A program made the position numbers and the translations under genes. 64,000 nucleotides of DNA, from positions 19,931 to 83,930 of the forward strand of contig CAYOOD010000024.1 of NCBI GenBank assembly GCA_964405435.1, given 5' to 3'. Source of the DNA: DVEG01 sp964405435 (GTDB taxonomy: Bacteria; Cyanobacteriota; Cyanobacteriia; Cyanobacteriales; Oscillatoriaceae). The notes under the pieces were generated by a model. That model was not told the DNA's origin, did not search any database, and worked only from the letters and a program-made list of their open reading frames with translations. Shown one piece after another: positions 7,975-17,481 of this stretch (positions are counted from its first letter, which is position 1; every line of letters begins with the position of its first letter).

Positions 7975-9660
7975 TTATTTCTGTTTCAAGATTACTAAAG
8001 TAATATCATCAAAAACCTTCTGAGTGCCGATATGCCGGCGGAGATCGTCAATAACCGCTTCTCGAATTTCTCCGGCTGAGCGCTGACGAGTCTCCACCAC
8101 CATCTCGCACAGCTGCTCCAATCCGTAATGCCGCCCATTCATATCAAAGGCTTCGGTAATCCCGTCTGTATAGAGTACGACCACATCCCCAGGATTTAAC
8201 TGCAATTGTTGGCGATCTATAAACTCGCCTATTTCAGCTTCTAAGCCAATGGGAAATCCCAAATCTATCGTATCTATGCGCTCCACCTCCCCTGAAGCCC
8301 GCACCACAATGATTTCTTCATGTTGTCCGCTCAATTGCAAGACGCCGCTGGCATAGTCTAAGAGAACCAGCGTCATATTTCTAGAAGAGTCCATGCGCTG
8401 GAGATTCTCGTAAAGCGTCTGATTGAGGACATCCAAAAATTTCACGGGATCGGTTTCGTTCACCTTCTGAAGCGTCCTGACTGCCGTTTGCGCCATAATC
8501 ATCAATACGCCACTTTCCAAGCCGTGCCCCGTGACATCGCCAATGCTGATTTTGACTCGTCCGTTCTGTTTCAATACGTCGTAGTAGTCCCCGCCAACTT
8601 CATCCGCAGGCTCCATAAAACCAGCGATGTCTAATCCTTCTATCGATTCCAGCTCTGTTGGTTTTGGCAGCACCATTTGCTGCAATTGTTTGACCACATC
8701 GAGTTCTGCGCTCATGCGGAGATTTTCAGCTTTGAGGCGTTCGTTGAGCGTGCTAATTTCCTGATTCGCTCGCGCGAGTTGATCGGTGCGCTCTTGGACT
8801 TTATCTTCTAAGGTGCGATACAGCAAAGCATTTTCAATGGAGATAGCAGCCTGGGAGGAAAGGACTTTGAGAATCTCCAGGCGATCGCTCGTAAATGCGC
8901 CGGGGGTCAAGTTATTTTCCAGATATAACAGCCCAATCAGTTTGCCTTGATTGATAATGGGCGCGCACAAAACTGACTTCGGCTGATTTTTCAGGATATA
9001 GGGTTCCCTGGTAAAAACCCCCTCTTTCGTCGCCTCTGACAGCACCACATCTTCCCGAGTGCGGGCAACATACTTGAGAATTCCACTGGGCAGGTTTTCG
9101 CTATCTTCTACAGGCAGAGATTGCAAAACTTCTACCTGCTCTGCAGCCACTTCTCCCCCGGCTTCGATAGTTAATTTGTCATGAGTTGACAAAACCAGAA
9201 AACCTGTTTCGGCTCCCCCATTTTCCAGCAAAATTTTCATTAATTTTGCCAGCAACTTATCTAAAACAATTTCACCCGCCAGAACTTGGGACGCTTTGAT
9301 AACCGCAGTCAAGTCCAGCTCTGAGGTGCCGCCAGTAGTTGAAGCCGTAGTTCGGGGATTCGTCTCCAGACTCTTTAATTTCTGAGGAGATTTATTGGCG
9401 AGTAAGTTGGGATATTTTTGCTCCAGATCTTCCACTTTACGTTTAGCGCCCCAGAGTTTATAACCGTAGTGAGCCTTTGTCATGTAAACTCGGGCAATTT
9501 CCTCCTTGCCTTTTCCCAGCCAGAACTTGGCAAGCAGTTCATTGCCTAAAGCTTCATTTTGGATGTACTCATTTTCACGGGCTGAAGCAATGGCGCGATC
9601 GTACAAGTCTAGCGCTGCCATATCCTTGCCAGAAATGCGAGCAATTTCAGCCGACACCAA
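7975..9660 (-). CDS. C-terminal half of the split kinase: GAF and SpoIIE/PP2C-type phosphatase
   Basis: 561 codons continuing the frame of the upstream kinase gene after an in-frame TAG at 9720-9718. The first ~90 residues finish the helical TPR-like region (ALDLYDRAIASARENEYIQ). A GAF domain follows (about 125-285, SVLCAPIINQGKLIGLLYLEN), then a coiled coil (285-325), then a SpoIIE-type phosphatase (about 345-560) with the metal ligands in GGDYYDVL, GDVTGHGLESG, LYTDGITEAFD and FDDITLVILK. Such phosphatases reverse Ser/Thr phosphorylation, for example on anti-anti-sigma proteins. The listed TTG start has no good ribosome site, so separate translation is doubtful. The last codons overlap no other gene. 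Confidence 0.75.
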   Translation of the reverse strand: MVSAEIARISGKDMAALDLYDRAIASARENEYIQNEALGNELLAKFWLGKGKEEIARVYMTKAHYGYKLWGAKRKVEDLEQKYPNLLANKSPQKLKSLETNPRTTASTTGGTSELDLTAVIKASQVLAGEIVLDKLLAKLMKILLENGGAETGFLVLSTHDKLTIEAGGEVAAEQVEVLQSLPVEDSENLPSGILKYVARTREDVVLSEATKEGVFTREPYILKNQPKSVLCAPIINQGKLIGLLYLENNLTPGAFTSDRLEILKVLSSQAAISIENALLYRTLEDKVQERTDQLARANQEISTLNERLKAENLRMSAELDVVKQLQQMVLPKPTELESIEGLDIAGFMEPADEVGGDYYDVLKQNGRVKISIGDVTGHGLESGVLMIMAQTAVRTLQKVNETDPVKFLDVLNQTLYENLQRMDSSRNMTLVLLDYASGVLQLSGQHEEIIVVRASGEVERIDTIDLGFPIGLEAEIGEFIDRQQLQLNPGDVVVLYTDGITEAFDMNGRHYGLEQLCEMVVETRQRSAGEIREAVIDDLRRHIGTQKVFDDITLVILKQK

Positions 9661-9717
9661 TAAATATTTATGCAGGAAGTTCTCCGGGCAGTTATCAGCC
9701 CAGATTTTTAACTTTTG

Positions 9718-12700
9718 CTAGCAGGCTTTGATAATTTCTCCATATTCCTGCTGCGCGGTTGCAGCGGTTGAATAAAGAGCCGCTAAAATTAGCGGATAGT
9801 AAAGGTAATGTTCACCTTGGCTGGGAACGCCCGAGATAAAAACGATAATTTCATCGCTTTTTTTAATATGCTCCAGAGCCAACTCGTAATTTTCATAGAA
9901 AAATAAAGTTTGCGCTTTAAAGATGTTGTAGGGGGCAATACCGGTCATAAAACCGTTTTTCTGCCACATCTCCAAACACTCGTTCTCATCAAAATCTCCA
10001 TAGCTGAAAGAAAACTTGTCCTCAGTTAATCCTTGGAGATTGAAAATTAAATGACGATACAATTGCTGAATTCCGGCAAACACGTCATTTTTCATCTGCT
10101 GGAGAAACTCCAGATGTTTAGAAGATTCTTCCAAAATGCTCCCAAAATTATCCGCCACTAAAATCCTTTGCAGAATCAAGTGGTAAGAATTATAGCTGAC
10201 GTAAACATCTCCGGTTTCCACTCCGGCGAGATAGCCATTGCGCAGAAATGGGATTCCTTTCCTCATGTGGCTGCGCCAAGGATTGATTAGCCCGCCAAAC
10301 ATATTGAAAATTTTGGAAAACAACTTAACATTATGAAATTTTTCGTTAAGCTGCATCGATAGCTTACCAAATTGATAGCCGACTTCATAGTCAACCAATC
10401 TCGCACCTGCCAAAAATCCCCAAAAAGCATATCCGTGAGCCGATACCTCTGAATTGCCGTACTCTACAGAAATATTGACCATTTTTAAGGAAATCAAAGC
10501 CAACAAATCTTGGTCAACAAAATAAGCCGGCCCCGTAATATTCATTAGGAGCTTTAGGCAGGCTTTCATTTCCGGATTGGTCATTTCAGGGGCATCCATT
10601 AGCTCGTATATTTTGATGTTTGCCAGATTCTCCTTGTATAATTCCAACTCGGAGTCAAGAGCCGCCAAAATTTCTGCCTTGTCGGTGGTGGGCAAGCTCA
10701 AGCCAAAAGAGGCTAAAGATTCTGAGCCAAGACGCACTGCTTCAATAAACTTGCCGGTATTGTCATATAAAATCAACCGGATGTTCTGAATTTCGGCTCG
10801 CTCCAAGTTAGAGTTTACCCGATTTAATATCAAATCGAACAACTCTTCGGCTCGCTCGAAGTTAGCGCAGAGATATTCGCATTCCGAGCGTTCTCGATAT
10901 AAACTAAAAGTCAAATCGTAATGCTCCTGCCAAGCATCTCCCGGCAACATCTCTATCCCCCGCGCGAAATATTGCTCTACAGCAGCAGCATAAGCCGTGG
11001 AGGCTTTGGCTTTTTTCCCTGCCTCCAGGTTTAATCGCGCTAATTTCACCCGTTCGGATTCGTCGGCAATTAATTCCCAAGCTAAGTTGAGATGATCGAC
11101 GATTTCAAAGATTCTTTCCGGTAATTCCTTAGCCGAGACATTCCCTAACAACAACCGCCCAATCTGGAGATGCACTGCTTTTTTGCGATCGCCCTCAATT
11201 AGGGCATAAGCCGCTTGTTGCACGCGATCGTGCAAAAACTTATAATTTTGAATTAACAGATTTTCGTCTAGCTCCGATGTGGGCAGGATTAAGCCAGACT
11301 GAATGGCTGTTACCAAGTCGGAGAAAATTTCTTCTTGGGATTTTTCACAGACGATCGCGATCGTGTTTAACTCGAAACCCGCACCGATACAAGACGCCAA
11401 GCGCAAAACCTGCTGCGTCGATTCCGGCAGCTTCTTCAACTTACCCACCATCAAATCTACCACATTATCCGTGATATTTTGCGCTTCAATTTCTGCAATA
11501 TCCCACTGCCAACTGTGACTCTGGCGCTCTAAGGTTATCAAGTTTTCAGCGTACAGAGTTTTCATAAACTGGTTGACAAAGAACGGATTGCCTGCCGTTT
11601 TTCGCATCACCAGTTCTGCCAGCGGTTTGACTGCCTCAGTATCCCGATGTAATGTATCGGCAATAAGTTGACTGGTATGTTTTAGTTCTAAAGGCGCTAA
11701 GGTAATAGAATTGATAGTGGCTCCTTGTTGCACCAATCCATCTAGCGCCATCATCAAGGGATGTGCTGGGCTGACTTCGTTATCCCGATACGCGCCAATC
11801 AAGAACAGATATTGCATATCGGCATCAGTCATCATCAATTCAATCAGCTTGAGCGTAGCGGAGTCTGCCCATTGCAAATCGTCCAGAAAGATGACTAACG
11901 GATGCTCTTTCGTACAAAAGGCGCGGATGAATTTACCGAAAACTAGATTAAAGCGATTTTGCGACTCGCTAGCCCCTAATTCTGGCACTGGCGGCTGTTT
12001 GCCCACAATCAGCTCTACTTCAGGAATTACGTCTACAATCACTTGTCCGTTGGCACCCACAGCGTCTAGGAGTTTTCGCCGCCATTTTTCCAGTTGGGCT
12101 TCACTTTCGGTTAACAGTTGCCGCACCAATCCTTTAAAGGCGCTGACGACAGCCGAGTAAGGGACGCTGCGTTGGAATTGGTCAAATTTGCCCTCGGTGA
12201 AATAGCCGCGCAACCTGGTATTAGGTTTGTGAATTTCCGCCACTAGGGAGGATTTGCCAATGCCAGAATACCCCGCCACTAACATCATCTCTATTTTGGA
12301 TTTGGGAGTATCGGCTACTCGCTCAAATGCAGCCAGTAAAGTTTCTACTTCTGCTTCGCGTCCGTAAAGATTTTGCGGAATTTGAAACTGGTCAGAAATA
12401 TCTTGCGTTCCCAGAGGGAACTCTGATATATATCCTCGGTTTTGTAACTGATGCCAGCAGTTTTCTAAATCTATTCCGAGTCCGAAAGCACTTTGGTATC
12501 GTTCTTCAGCGGTTTTTGCCATCAGCTTCATCACGATATCGGACACCACTGCGGGAATTTCTGGGTTAACTTGCTGAGGAGAATCTGGCACTTTGGCGAT
12601 GTGACAGTGTACCAACTCCAGCGCATCGCTGGTTTCAAACGGCAGTTGTCCCGTCAGCAGTTCGTAGAATGTTACCCCCAAGGAGTAAAAGTCGGTGCGG

Positions 12701-13290
12701 TAATCTAGGGCGCGGTTCATTCTTCCCGTTTGTTCGGGTGAGAGATAGGCTAATGTGCCCTCTAGAACGTTGGGATTTTTCAGGGTGGGATTTTCGCGGC
12801 TTAGTTGCGTGGATATGCCAAAGTCAATAATTTTGATTTGCTGAGTTTCTGTATTGATAACAATATTGGCGGGGTTAATATCTTTGTGTACAATATTGGC
12901 AGCGTGAATCTGTCCCAAAATTTCAGCGACTTTGAGAGCAATGGGGAGAAACTCCTGTAGGGGCAGGGCTGCTGCACTTGTTCCCATTGCTCCCCTACGT
13001 TCGTTTATCAAATCTCTTAAAGATAACGCGCCAAAATCCTCCAGAATGATGCAAACAGTCCGCTGATAGGGTTCTAATGCATAAGCTTTTATCACTCCAC
13101 CCAAATTCAGAGTGCGGGTGATTTCATATTCTTGTTTGTAGCGGGTAAGCTCAGAATGAGTCGGATAGTCTTCTTTGAGGACTTTTAGGATAACAGGCAG
13201 GCTATCTTGTTCTCGATTGCCTCGATAAACGATGGAGTTGGAGCTTTCGTAGATTTGAGCGAGAATTTGGTAGCTTTCAAGTTTAAGCAT
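9718..13290 (-). CDS. Ser/Thr protein kinase with AAA/NACHT-like ATPase and TPR-like region, cut by a stop codon
   Basis: A Hanks-type kinase domain opens the protein (about residues 1-265 from the ATG at 13290; catalytic loop HKDINPANIV, then DFGIS; the usual HRD is HKD). An ATPase module follows (Walker A GYSGIGKSS near 345, Walker B VIFLDDLQWAD near 455), then a long helical region. The frame ends at TAG (9720-9718) after EIIKAC, but the next in-frame codons read QKLKIWADNCPENFLHKYLL, the normal continuation of this family. The complete protein would have ~1771 residues, including GAF and phosphatase. An alternative start at 13350 adds 20 residues. Stimulus unknown. Confidence 0.85.
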   Translation of the reverse strand: MLKLESYQILAQIYESSNSIVYRGNREQDSLPVILKVLKEDYPTHSELTRYKQEYEITRTLNLGGVIKAYALEPYQRTVCIILEDFGALSLRDLINERRGAMGTSAAALPLQEFLPIALKVAEILGQIHAANIVHKDINPANIVINTETQQIKIIDFGISTQLSRENPTLKNPNVLEGTLAYLSPEQTGRMNRALDYRTDFYSLGVTFYELLTGQLPFETSDALELVHCHIAKVPDSPQQVNPEIPAVVSDIVMKLMAKTAEERYQSAFGLGIDLENCWHQLQNRGYISEFPLGTQDISDQFQIPQNLYGREAEVETLLAAFERVADTPKSKIEMMLVAGYSGIGKSSLVAEIHKPNTRLRGYFTEGKFDQFQRSVPYSAVVSAFKGLVRQLLTESEAQLEKWRRKLLDAVGANGQVIVDVIPEVELIVGKQPPVPELGASESQNRFNLVFGKFIRAFCTKEHPLVIFLDDLQWADSATLKLIELMMTDADMQYLFLIGAYRDNEVSPAHPLMMALDGLVQQGATINSITLAPLELKHTSQLIADTLHRDTEAVKPLAELVMRKTAGNPFFVNQFMKTLYAENLITLERQSHSWQWDIAEIEAQNITDNVVDLMVGKLKKLPESTQQVLRLASCIGAGFELNTIAIVCEKSQEEIFSDLVTAIQSGLILPTSELDENLLIQNYKFLHDRVQQAAYALIEGDRKKAVHLQIGRLLLGNVSAKELPERIFEIVDHLNLAWELIADESERVKLARLNLEAGKKAKASTAYAAAVEQYFARGIEMLPGDAWQEHYDLTFSLYRERSECEYLCANFERAEELFDLILNRVNSNLERAEIQNIRLILYDNTGKFIEAVRLGSESLASFGLSLPTTDKAEILAALDSELELYKENLANIKIYELMDAPEMTNPEMKACLKLLMNITGPAYFVDQDLLALISLKMVNISVEYGNSEVSAHGYAFWGFLAGARLVDYEVGYQFGKLSMQLNEKFHNVKLFSKIFNMFGGLINPWRSHMRKGIPFLRNGYLAGVETGDVYVSYNSYHLILQRILVADNFGSILEESSKHLEFLQQMKNDVFAGIQQLYRHLIFNLQGLTEDKFSFSYGDFDENECLEMWQKNGFMTGIAPYNIFKAQTLFFYENYELALEHIKKSDEIIVFISGVPSQGEHYLYYPLILAALYSTAATAQQEYGEIIKAC

Positions 13291-13484
13291 CTTTGGATTG
13301 TTTAAGTAGTATAGTGAGGAAAAACGGCGAGAGTTCTTGCTTCCACGCACTTCTATCAGTCAAAACAGAGAGTTTATAATCCGAATGTTTTGTCACTGCG
13401 TAAGGTTATCTGCAAAAACGACTGTATCCCGCCTATGTGCGAGCATCCCGATGCCTGTCAATATACCTGTAGGGGTATGGGGGC

Positions 13485-13595
13485 GGGAGCATCTCAGTTT
13501 TGTAAAAAGACTATCAGGAGTGCGGGCCAGAAAGCCCGCGATCTATGACCTCATCGCGGGCTTTCTGGCCCGCACTACAAAACTGAGATGCTCCC
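13485..13595. repeat. Long palindromic element (MITE-like)
   Basis: Two 43-nt arms: left outer arm 13485-13504, a 15-nt unpaired insert, left inner arm 13520-13542, a 10-nt loop, and the right arm 13553-13595. The arms pair perfectly apart from the insert. There is no coding frame. The outer arm (GCATCTCAGTTTTGTA) recurs almost unchanged at 53029-53044. Confidence 0.85.
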
Positions 13596-13675
13596 TATGG
13601 GGGCTATATATTCTCACGCAGTAAATCGGTACAATTATAAGGGGATTTTCTCGATCTAACCCGCGAAGCTCTATC

Positions 13676-14164
13676 TTAACATTTTCTTTCGCAATCGCCG
13701 ATACTCACCCAACTGCTAGAACCATCTTCACCGTGTTCTTTTTTCCAAATTGGGGCGTTGTGTTTGAGGGTATCTATTGCGTACCGGCACGCTTCAAATG
13801 CTTCGGCGCGGTGAGGACAGCCCACGGCAACCAGCACGCTGATTTCTCCCACTTGCAGGCGACCGATGCGGTGGTGAATCGCTACCCGATTGACATCTGG
13901 CCACTGCTGGCGGATCTCGGCGGCGATTTGCGCGAACACGCGCAGTGCCATCGGTTCGTAGGCTTGATATTCCAGCGCCACGACCTGAAAGCCGTCGGTT
14001 TGGTTGCGAACTGTCCCGCTCATCACCACGACAGCGCCATTAGCGGGATCGTCTGCCAGCCTGTAAATTTCTTCTAGCGACAAGGGCGCAAAGGTAATAG
14101 CAAAGCTATCGTCTGGATGGAATTGAACGGGTGAGGTGAATAATGTCGCGGCTCCAGCTTTCAT
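13676..14164 (-). CDS. moaE: Molybdopterin synthase catalytic subunit MoaE
   Basis: 162 residues. The enzyme inserts dithiolene sulfur into cyclic pyranopterin monophosphate, taking sulfur from thiocarboxylated MoaD. Family motifs are clear: GAVVVMSGTVRNQTDG, LEYQAYEPMA, VAIHHRIGRLQVGE, VAVGCPHRAEAFEACRYAID and the active-site lysine loop APIWKKEHGEDG near the end. A ~25-residue N-terminal extension precedes the usual start. MoaD and other moa genes are not in the window, so the gene stands alone here. Confidence 0.93.
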   Translation of the reverse strand: MKAGAATLFTSPVQFHPDDSFAITFAPLSLEEIYRLADDPANGAVVVMSGTVRNQTDGFQVVALEYQAYEPMALRVFAQIAAEIRQQWPDVNRVAIHHRIGRLQVGEISVLVAVGCPHRAEAFEACRYAIDTLKHNAPIWKKEHGEDGSSSWVSIGDCERKC

Positions 14165-14434
14165 AAACTTTTAAGATTTCCAGGGTTAGTTTTTAATTAT
14201 GATGAGTATTCGATTTTTATCTAGCCAAAAAAATCGATCGCAAAAAATAGCAGCGCATTTGTACTGATCTAGCATCTGGTTGATTGAGATGCCAGTTGTC
14301 TAAAATCGGCTACTTGTGAAAATCAGCGATTAATAAAATCAGTATAAAGCGATCGCTTCTGGGGCGGCAACTCTGTTTCGGCAGAAATTTTAGCAGCGCC
14401 AGAGGCAAACTAGATTAAAAATTTAACGTCCGAG

Positions 14435-15430
14435 CTAGGGTGAAACTTTGCCGCCACCCATGAGATAGAGCAGCGCCATCCGAACGGCAACGCCGCTGGT
14501 GACTTGCTGGGAAATTAAACTAAATTCGGGGTCGTCCATGAGGTCGGAGGCGATTTCTACGCCCCGGTTGACCGGCCCGGGGTGAAGAACTTTAACATTA
14601 GGCTTGCAGAGTTTCAGGCGATCGCGCGTAATCCCGTAGCGCTGGTGGTACTCCCGCCAACTGGGTAGCAGGTGGTGTTCCATGCGTTCTTTTTGCAAAC
14701 GCAGCGTCATCACGAAGTCGGCATCTTGCAGGGCGGGTTCGGCTGTCCAGTGCAGAAATAGCTTGCCTGTCCGGTTGGTGCCCATCTCGGCAAAGAACTG
14801 GGGCAGCAGGGTGGGGGGTGCGGCGAGATGCACTTCGGCAGCGCTCGCCGTCAGGCTCCAGATATTCGATCGCGCGACTCGCGAGTGGAGGATATCGCCG
14901 ACGATGGCAATTTTTTTGCCTTTGAGCAGGTCGAGGCAGGGGCGATCGGGGTCGAGAATGGAGGTAATGGTAAATAAGTCGAGCAGCCCTTGCGAGGGAT
15001 GTTCGTGCTGCCCGTCACCGGCATTGAGGACGCCGACGCGCGCGCCCAGGCGATCCATTTCGGCGGCGATCGCGTCGGGCACGCCCGCTTGTTGGTGGCG
15101 AATCACCATCATGTCGGTTCCCATCGCCAAATAAGTCTTAGCCGTATCCAGAATCGTTTCCCCCTTCGTCAGGGAAGACGTGCCGGGGGTAAAATTCAGC
15201 GTGTCCGCACTCAAACGTTTCGCTGCCAATTCAAAACTGCTGCGGGTGCGGGTAGAAGGTTCAAAAAATAAATTTGCCACCAATTGACCCTGCAAAGTTG
15301 GCACTTTTTTCAGGCGTCGGGAGAGGACTTCCCGAAAACTCGCAGCAGTCTGCAGGATGGTATCGTATTCTTCCGGCACGAAATCAGCCAGAGAGAGAAT
15401 GTGGTGGCGCGTCCAAGTCATCGTAGCCAT
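14435..15430 (-). CDS. pyrB: Aspartate carbamoyltransferase catalytic subunit
   Basis: 331 residues, the full length for the family. It forms carbamoyl aspartate from carbamoyl phosphate and aspartate, the committed step of pyrimidine synthesis. The carbamoyl-phosphate loop FEPSTRTRSSFELAAKRL (near 56-73), the GDGQHEHPSQGLLDL loop (Gln-His-Pro contacts), KIAIVGDILHSRVARSN, and LHPGPVNRGVEI are all present. Its start overlaps the end of the 146-codon frame at 15418-15858, which itself abuts mgtE, so mgtE-ORF-pyrB may be co-transcribed. Confidence 0.95.
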   Translation of the reverse strand: MATMTWTRHHILSLADFVPEEYDTILQTAASFREVLSRRLKKVPTLQGQLVANLFFEPSTRTRSSFELAAKRLSADTLNFTPGTSSLTKGETILDTAKTYLAMGTDMMVIRHQQAGVPDAIAAEMDRLGARVGVLNAGDGQHEHPSQGLLDLFTITSILDPDRPCLDLLKGKKIAIVGDILHSRVARSNIWSLTASAAEVHLAAPPTLLPQFFAEMGTNRTGKLFLHWTAEPALQDADFVMTLRLQKERMEHHLLPSWREYHQRYGITRDRLKLCKPNVKVLHPGPVNRGVEIASDLMDDPEFSLISQQVTSGVAVRMALLYLMGGGKVSP

Positions 15431-15858
15431 GAGAGAAGGGAGTGAAAAGTGCTGAGTGCTGAGTGCTGAGTAGGGGGAGAGTAGAAAGTGCTGAGTGATG
15501 AATGCTGAGTAGGGAGGAGGGGTAGGAGGAGGGAGTTTTTAGCTCCACCGCTTTTGCTTAAACTTTCACCGTTGGAGAAACAAGCTTTATCCTTCCTTCT
15601 TAAAGCTTCATCGTTCTTAATTAACGCTCTATTTTCCTTACTTAAAGGAGCATTATTCTTACTTAAAACCCCGCCGTTATTACTGAAAACTCCATTTTTA
15701 TAACTCAAAGTTCTGTCGTTCGAGCTTAGAGCTAGAGCGATCGCGCTTTTTGAGCAAAACCTCCTCCTATCTGGGGAGGGAAGGAGGGGAGAGGCTTCAG
15801 AAGGCGAATTCTGACTTTTCAGCTCGACAGTTAGCCGAAGCGCCTCTACTCCCTTCAT
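15418..15858 (-). CDS. Doubtful 146-codon ORF built from 21-nt repeats
   Basis: The start ATG overlaps the mgtE stop (ATGA) and the end overlaps the pyrB start, which is suggestive of translational coupling. The middle encodes degenerate 7-residue repeats of the type N-x-x-L-S-K-N (NGVFSNN, GGVLSKN, NAPLSKE, NRALIKN, DEALRRK, DKACFSN, GESLSKS), i.e. a 21-nt DNA period. The C-terminal part is the translation of GTGCTGA heptamers (HSALST). No known family was recognised. It could equally be non-coding repeat DNA that happens to be open. Confidence 0.3.
   Translation of the reverse strand: MKGVEALRLTVELKSQNSPSEASPLLPSPDRRRFCSKSAIALALSSNDRTLSYKNGVFSNNGGVLSKNNAPLSKENRALIKNDEALRRKDKACFSNGESLSKSGGAKNSLLLPLLPTQHSSLSTFYSPPTQHSALSTFHSLLSWLR
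15449..15517. repeat. Heptamer repeat (GTGCTGA)n
   Basis: Three perfect GTGCTGA units at 15449-15469, then degenerate copies to about 15517. The same heptamer is repeated at 57885-57915. Confidence 0.8.
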
Positions 15859-17204
15859 TTCGATACTACACGCAAAGCGACTGAAATTAACGTTAAGAAT
15901 GTCAGAAACCCGACTGCATCCAGCATGGTTGTCAGCAAGGGACCGCTGATCAGGGCGGGGTCGAGGTTGAGGCGCTTGAGTCCCATTGGCAGCAGGGTTC
16001 CCAGGGTTGCGGCGAAAAAGACATTAACCGCCATCACCAGCGCCGCCACGATCGCCACCCAGCGCTCGTCAGGGGGGGACCAAATTAAGGACAGAATGCC
16101 CAATGCCAAGCCCAGGGCGAGGGCGCTGCCCAATCCGGCTAGAATTTCTTTGCGGAGAATGCGCAAGGTATCTTCGGGGGTGACTTCGCCCACGCCCAGT
16201 CCCCGCACGGTGACGGATAGGGCTTGAATGGCGACATTGCCGCTGGTATTGGACAAAATCGGCATGATGACGGCGAGAACGGGAACTACGGAAATGACGT
16301 GCTGGAAGGGGGCGATCGCGCTGGCGGCACCGATATAGAGCCCGATATTGCCCAGCAGCCACGGCAAGCGCTTGCGGATGGTGACGTGGGGAGCCGAGAG
16401 GGCGGCTTCGTCGCCGCCGCTGACACCGGCGAGTTTTTGGATGTCTTCGGTGGCTTCTTCTTCGAGAATGTCGATCACGTCGTCAATGGTGACGATGCCC
16501 ACGAGCCGGTCTTCGCGATCGACGACGGGCAGCGCGATCAAGTCGTAGCGCTGCATTAGCCGCGCCACTTCTTCTTGGGGCATTTCGGTGCGGGCTTTGA
16601 TGACGCGATCGCTGCCAATATCCCCAATCTGGGCTTCGGGGAGGGAAAACAACAACTGGCGCAGGGAGATCACTTGAACCAGCTTGCGGTTGTCGTCGGT
16701 GACATAGGCGTAGTAGATGCTTTCCTTGTCGCGATCGCTGCGGCGGATTTTGTTGAGGGCTTCTCCCACCGTCAATCCCTGCCGCAGTTGGACGTATTCT
16801 GTCGTCATCGCCCGACCGGCGGTGCCTTCGGCATATCCCAGAATCGTTGCCGTTGCCTGCCGCTGTTCCGGGCTGAGTTGCTGCAATAGGCGCTTGACGA
16901 CGCTGGCGGGCAGTTCGTCGAACAGGGCAGCGCGATCGTCGGGGCTCATCTCCTCGACAATCTGACAAATTTGCAAGTCTTGCAGCGAGTCGATGAGTTC
17001 TTCCTGCACTTCCGGCGGCAGGTATTCAAAAACGGCGATCGCCTGAGATTTGTTGAGCAGCCGAAATGCGATCGCCCGCTTCTTGAGAGGCTGTTCGGCG
17101 ATGTAATCTCCTGCATCCACTGCCGGGAGGCGATTGAGTTCCGACTTGAGCTGATTTAATTTCGTGAAATCCGATAGAGTAGGGCGCAATTCCTGAGCGA
17201 GCAT
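15855..17204 (-). CDS. mgtE: Magnesium transporter MgtE
   Basis: 449 residues from the ATG at 17204, chosen because AGGAGG lies 4 nt upstream (17207-17214); an upstream in-frame start would add 14 residues. The layout is the standard one: an N-terminal superhelical domain (about 20-125, DLQICQIVEEMSPDDRAALFDELPA), paired CBS domains (130-255, with VVDREDRLVGIVTIDDVIDILEEE) and five membrane helices (about 280-449). CBS and N domains sense cytosolic Mg2+ and close the pore. It is the first gene of a possible mgtE-ORF-pyrB unit. Confidence 0.93.
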   Translation of the reverse strand: MLAQELRPTLSDFTKLNQLKSELNRLPAVDAGDYIAEQPLKKRAIAFRLLNKSQAIAVFEYLPPEVQEELIDSLQDLQICQIVEEMSPDDRAALFDELPASVVKRLLQQLSPEQRQATATILGYAEGTAGRAMTTEYVQLRQGLTVGEALNKIRRSDRDKESIYYAYVTDDNRKLVQVISLRQLLFSLPEAQIGDIGSDRVIKARTEMPQEEVARLMQRYDLIALPVVDREDRLVGIVTIDDVIDILEEEATEDIQKLAGVSGGDEAALSAPHVTIRKRLPWLLGNIGLYIGAASAIAPFQHVISVVPVLAVIMPILSNTSGNVAIQALSVTVRGLGVGEVTPEDTLRILRKEILAGLGSALALGLALGILSLIWSPPDERWVAIVAALVMAVNVFFAATLGTLLPMGLKRLNLDPALISGPLLTTMLDAVGFLTFLTLISVALRVVSK

Positions 17205-17481
17205 ACAACCTCCTATGTCTCCCCCGCGCTGGGAGACGTTGGCCACCCAGCCTAGAGGAGATCGATACTACTGTGTGGAAATGGACTTCGGTCCATAAAC
17301 TCCGCGAAATTCAACATCGCTTGCCCGCTAGAGGGGCAACCGCTAATTTACATCCTACATCCCTGGGGCGGAATGCACAATCCGTACTGGGAGCTACTAT
17401 TAGCTATCAGCGCCAGTAGGGGCCGTTTGAAACATGGCCCTCCGGCAACGGCCAAATGCTTATTTTCGATCGAGATTAAAT

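Noticed and set aside
9700..9725. Programmed TMV-type read-through at the TAG
   Set aside because: UAG-CAA is present but the following YYA is not, and the rule is from eukaryotes; only noted as a possibility.
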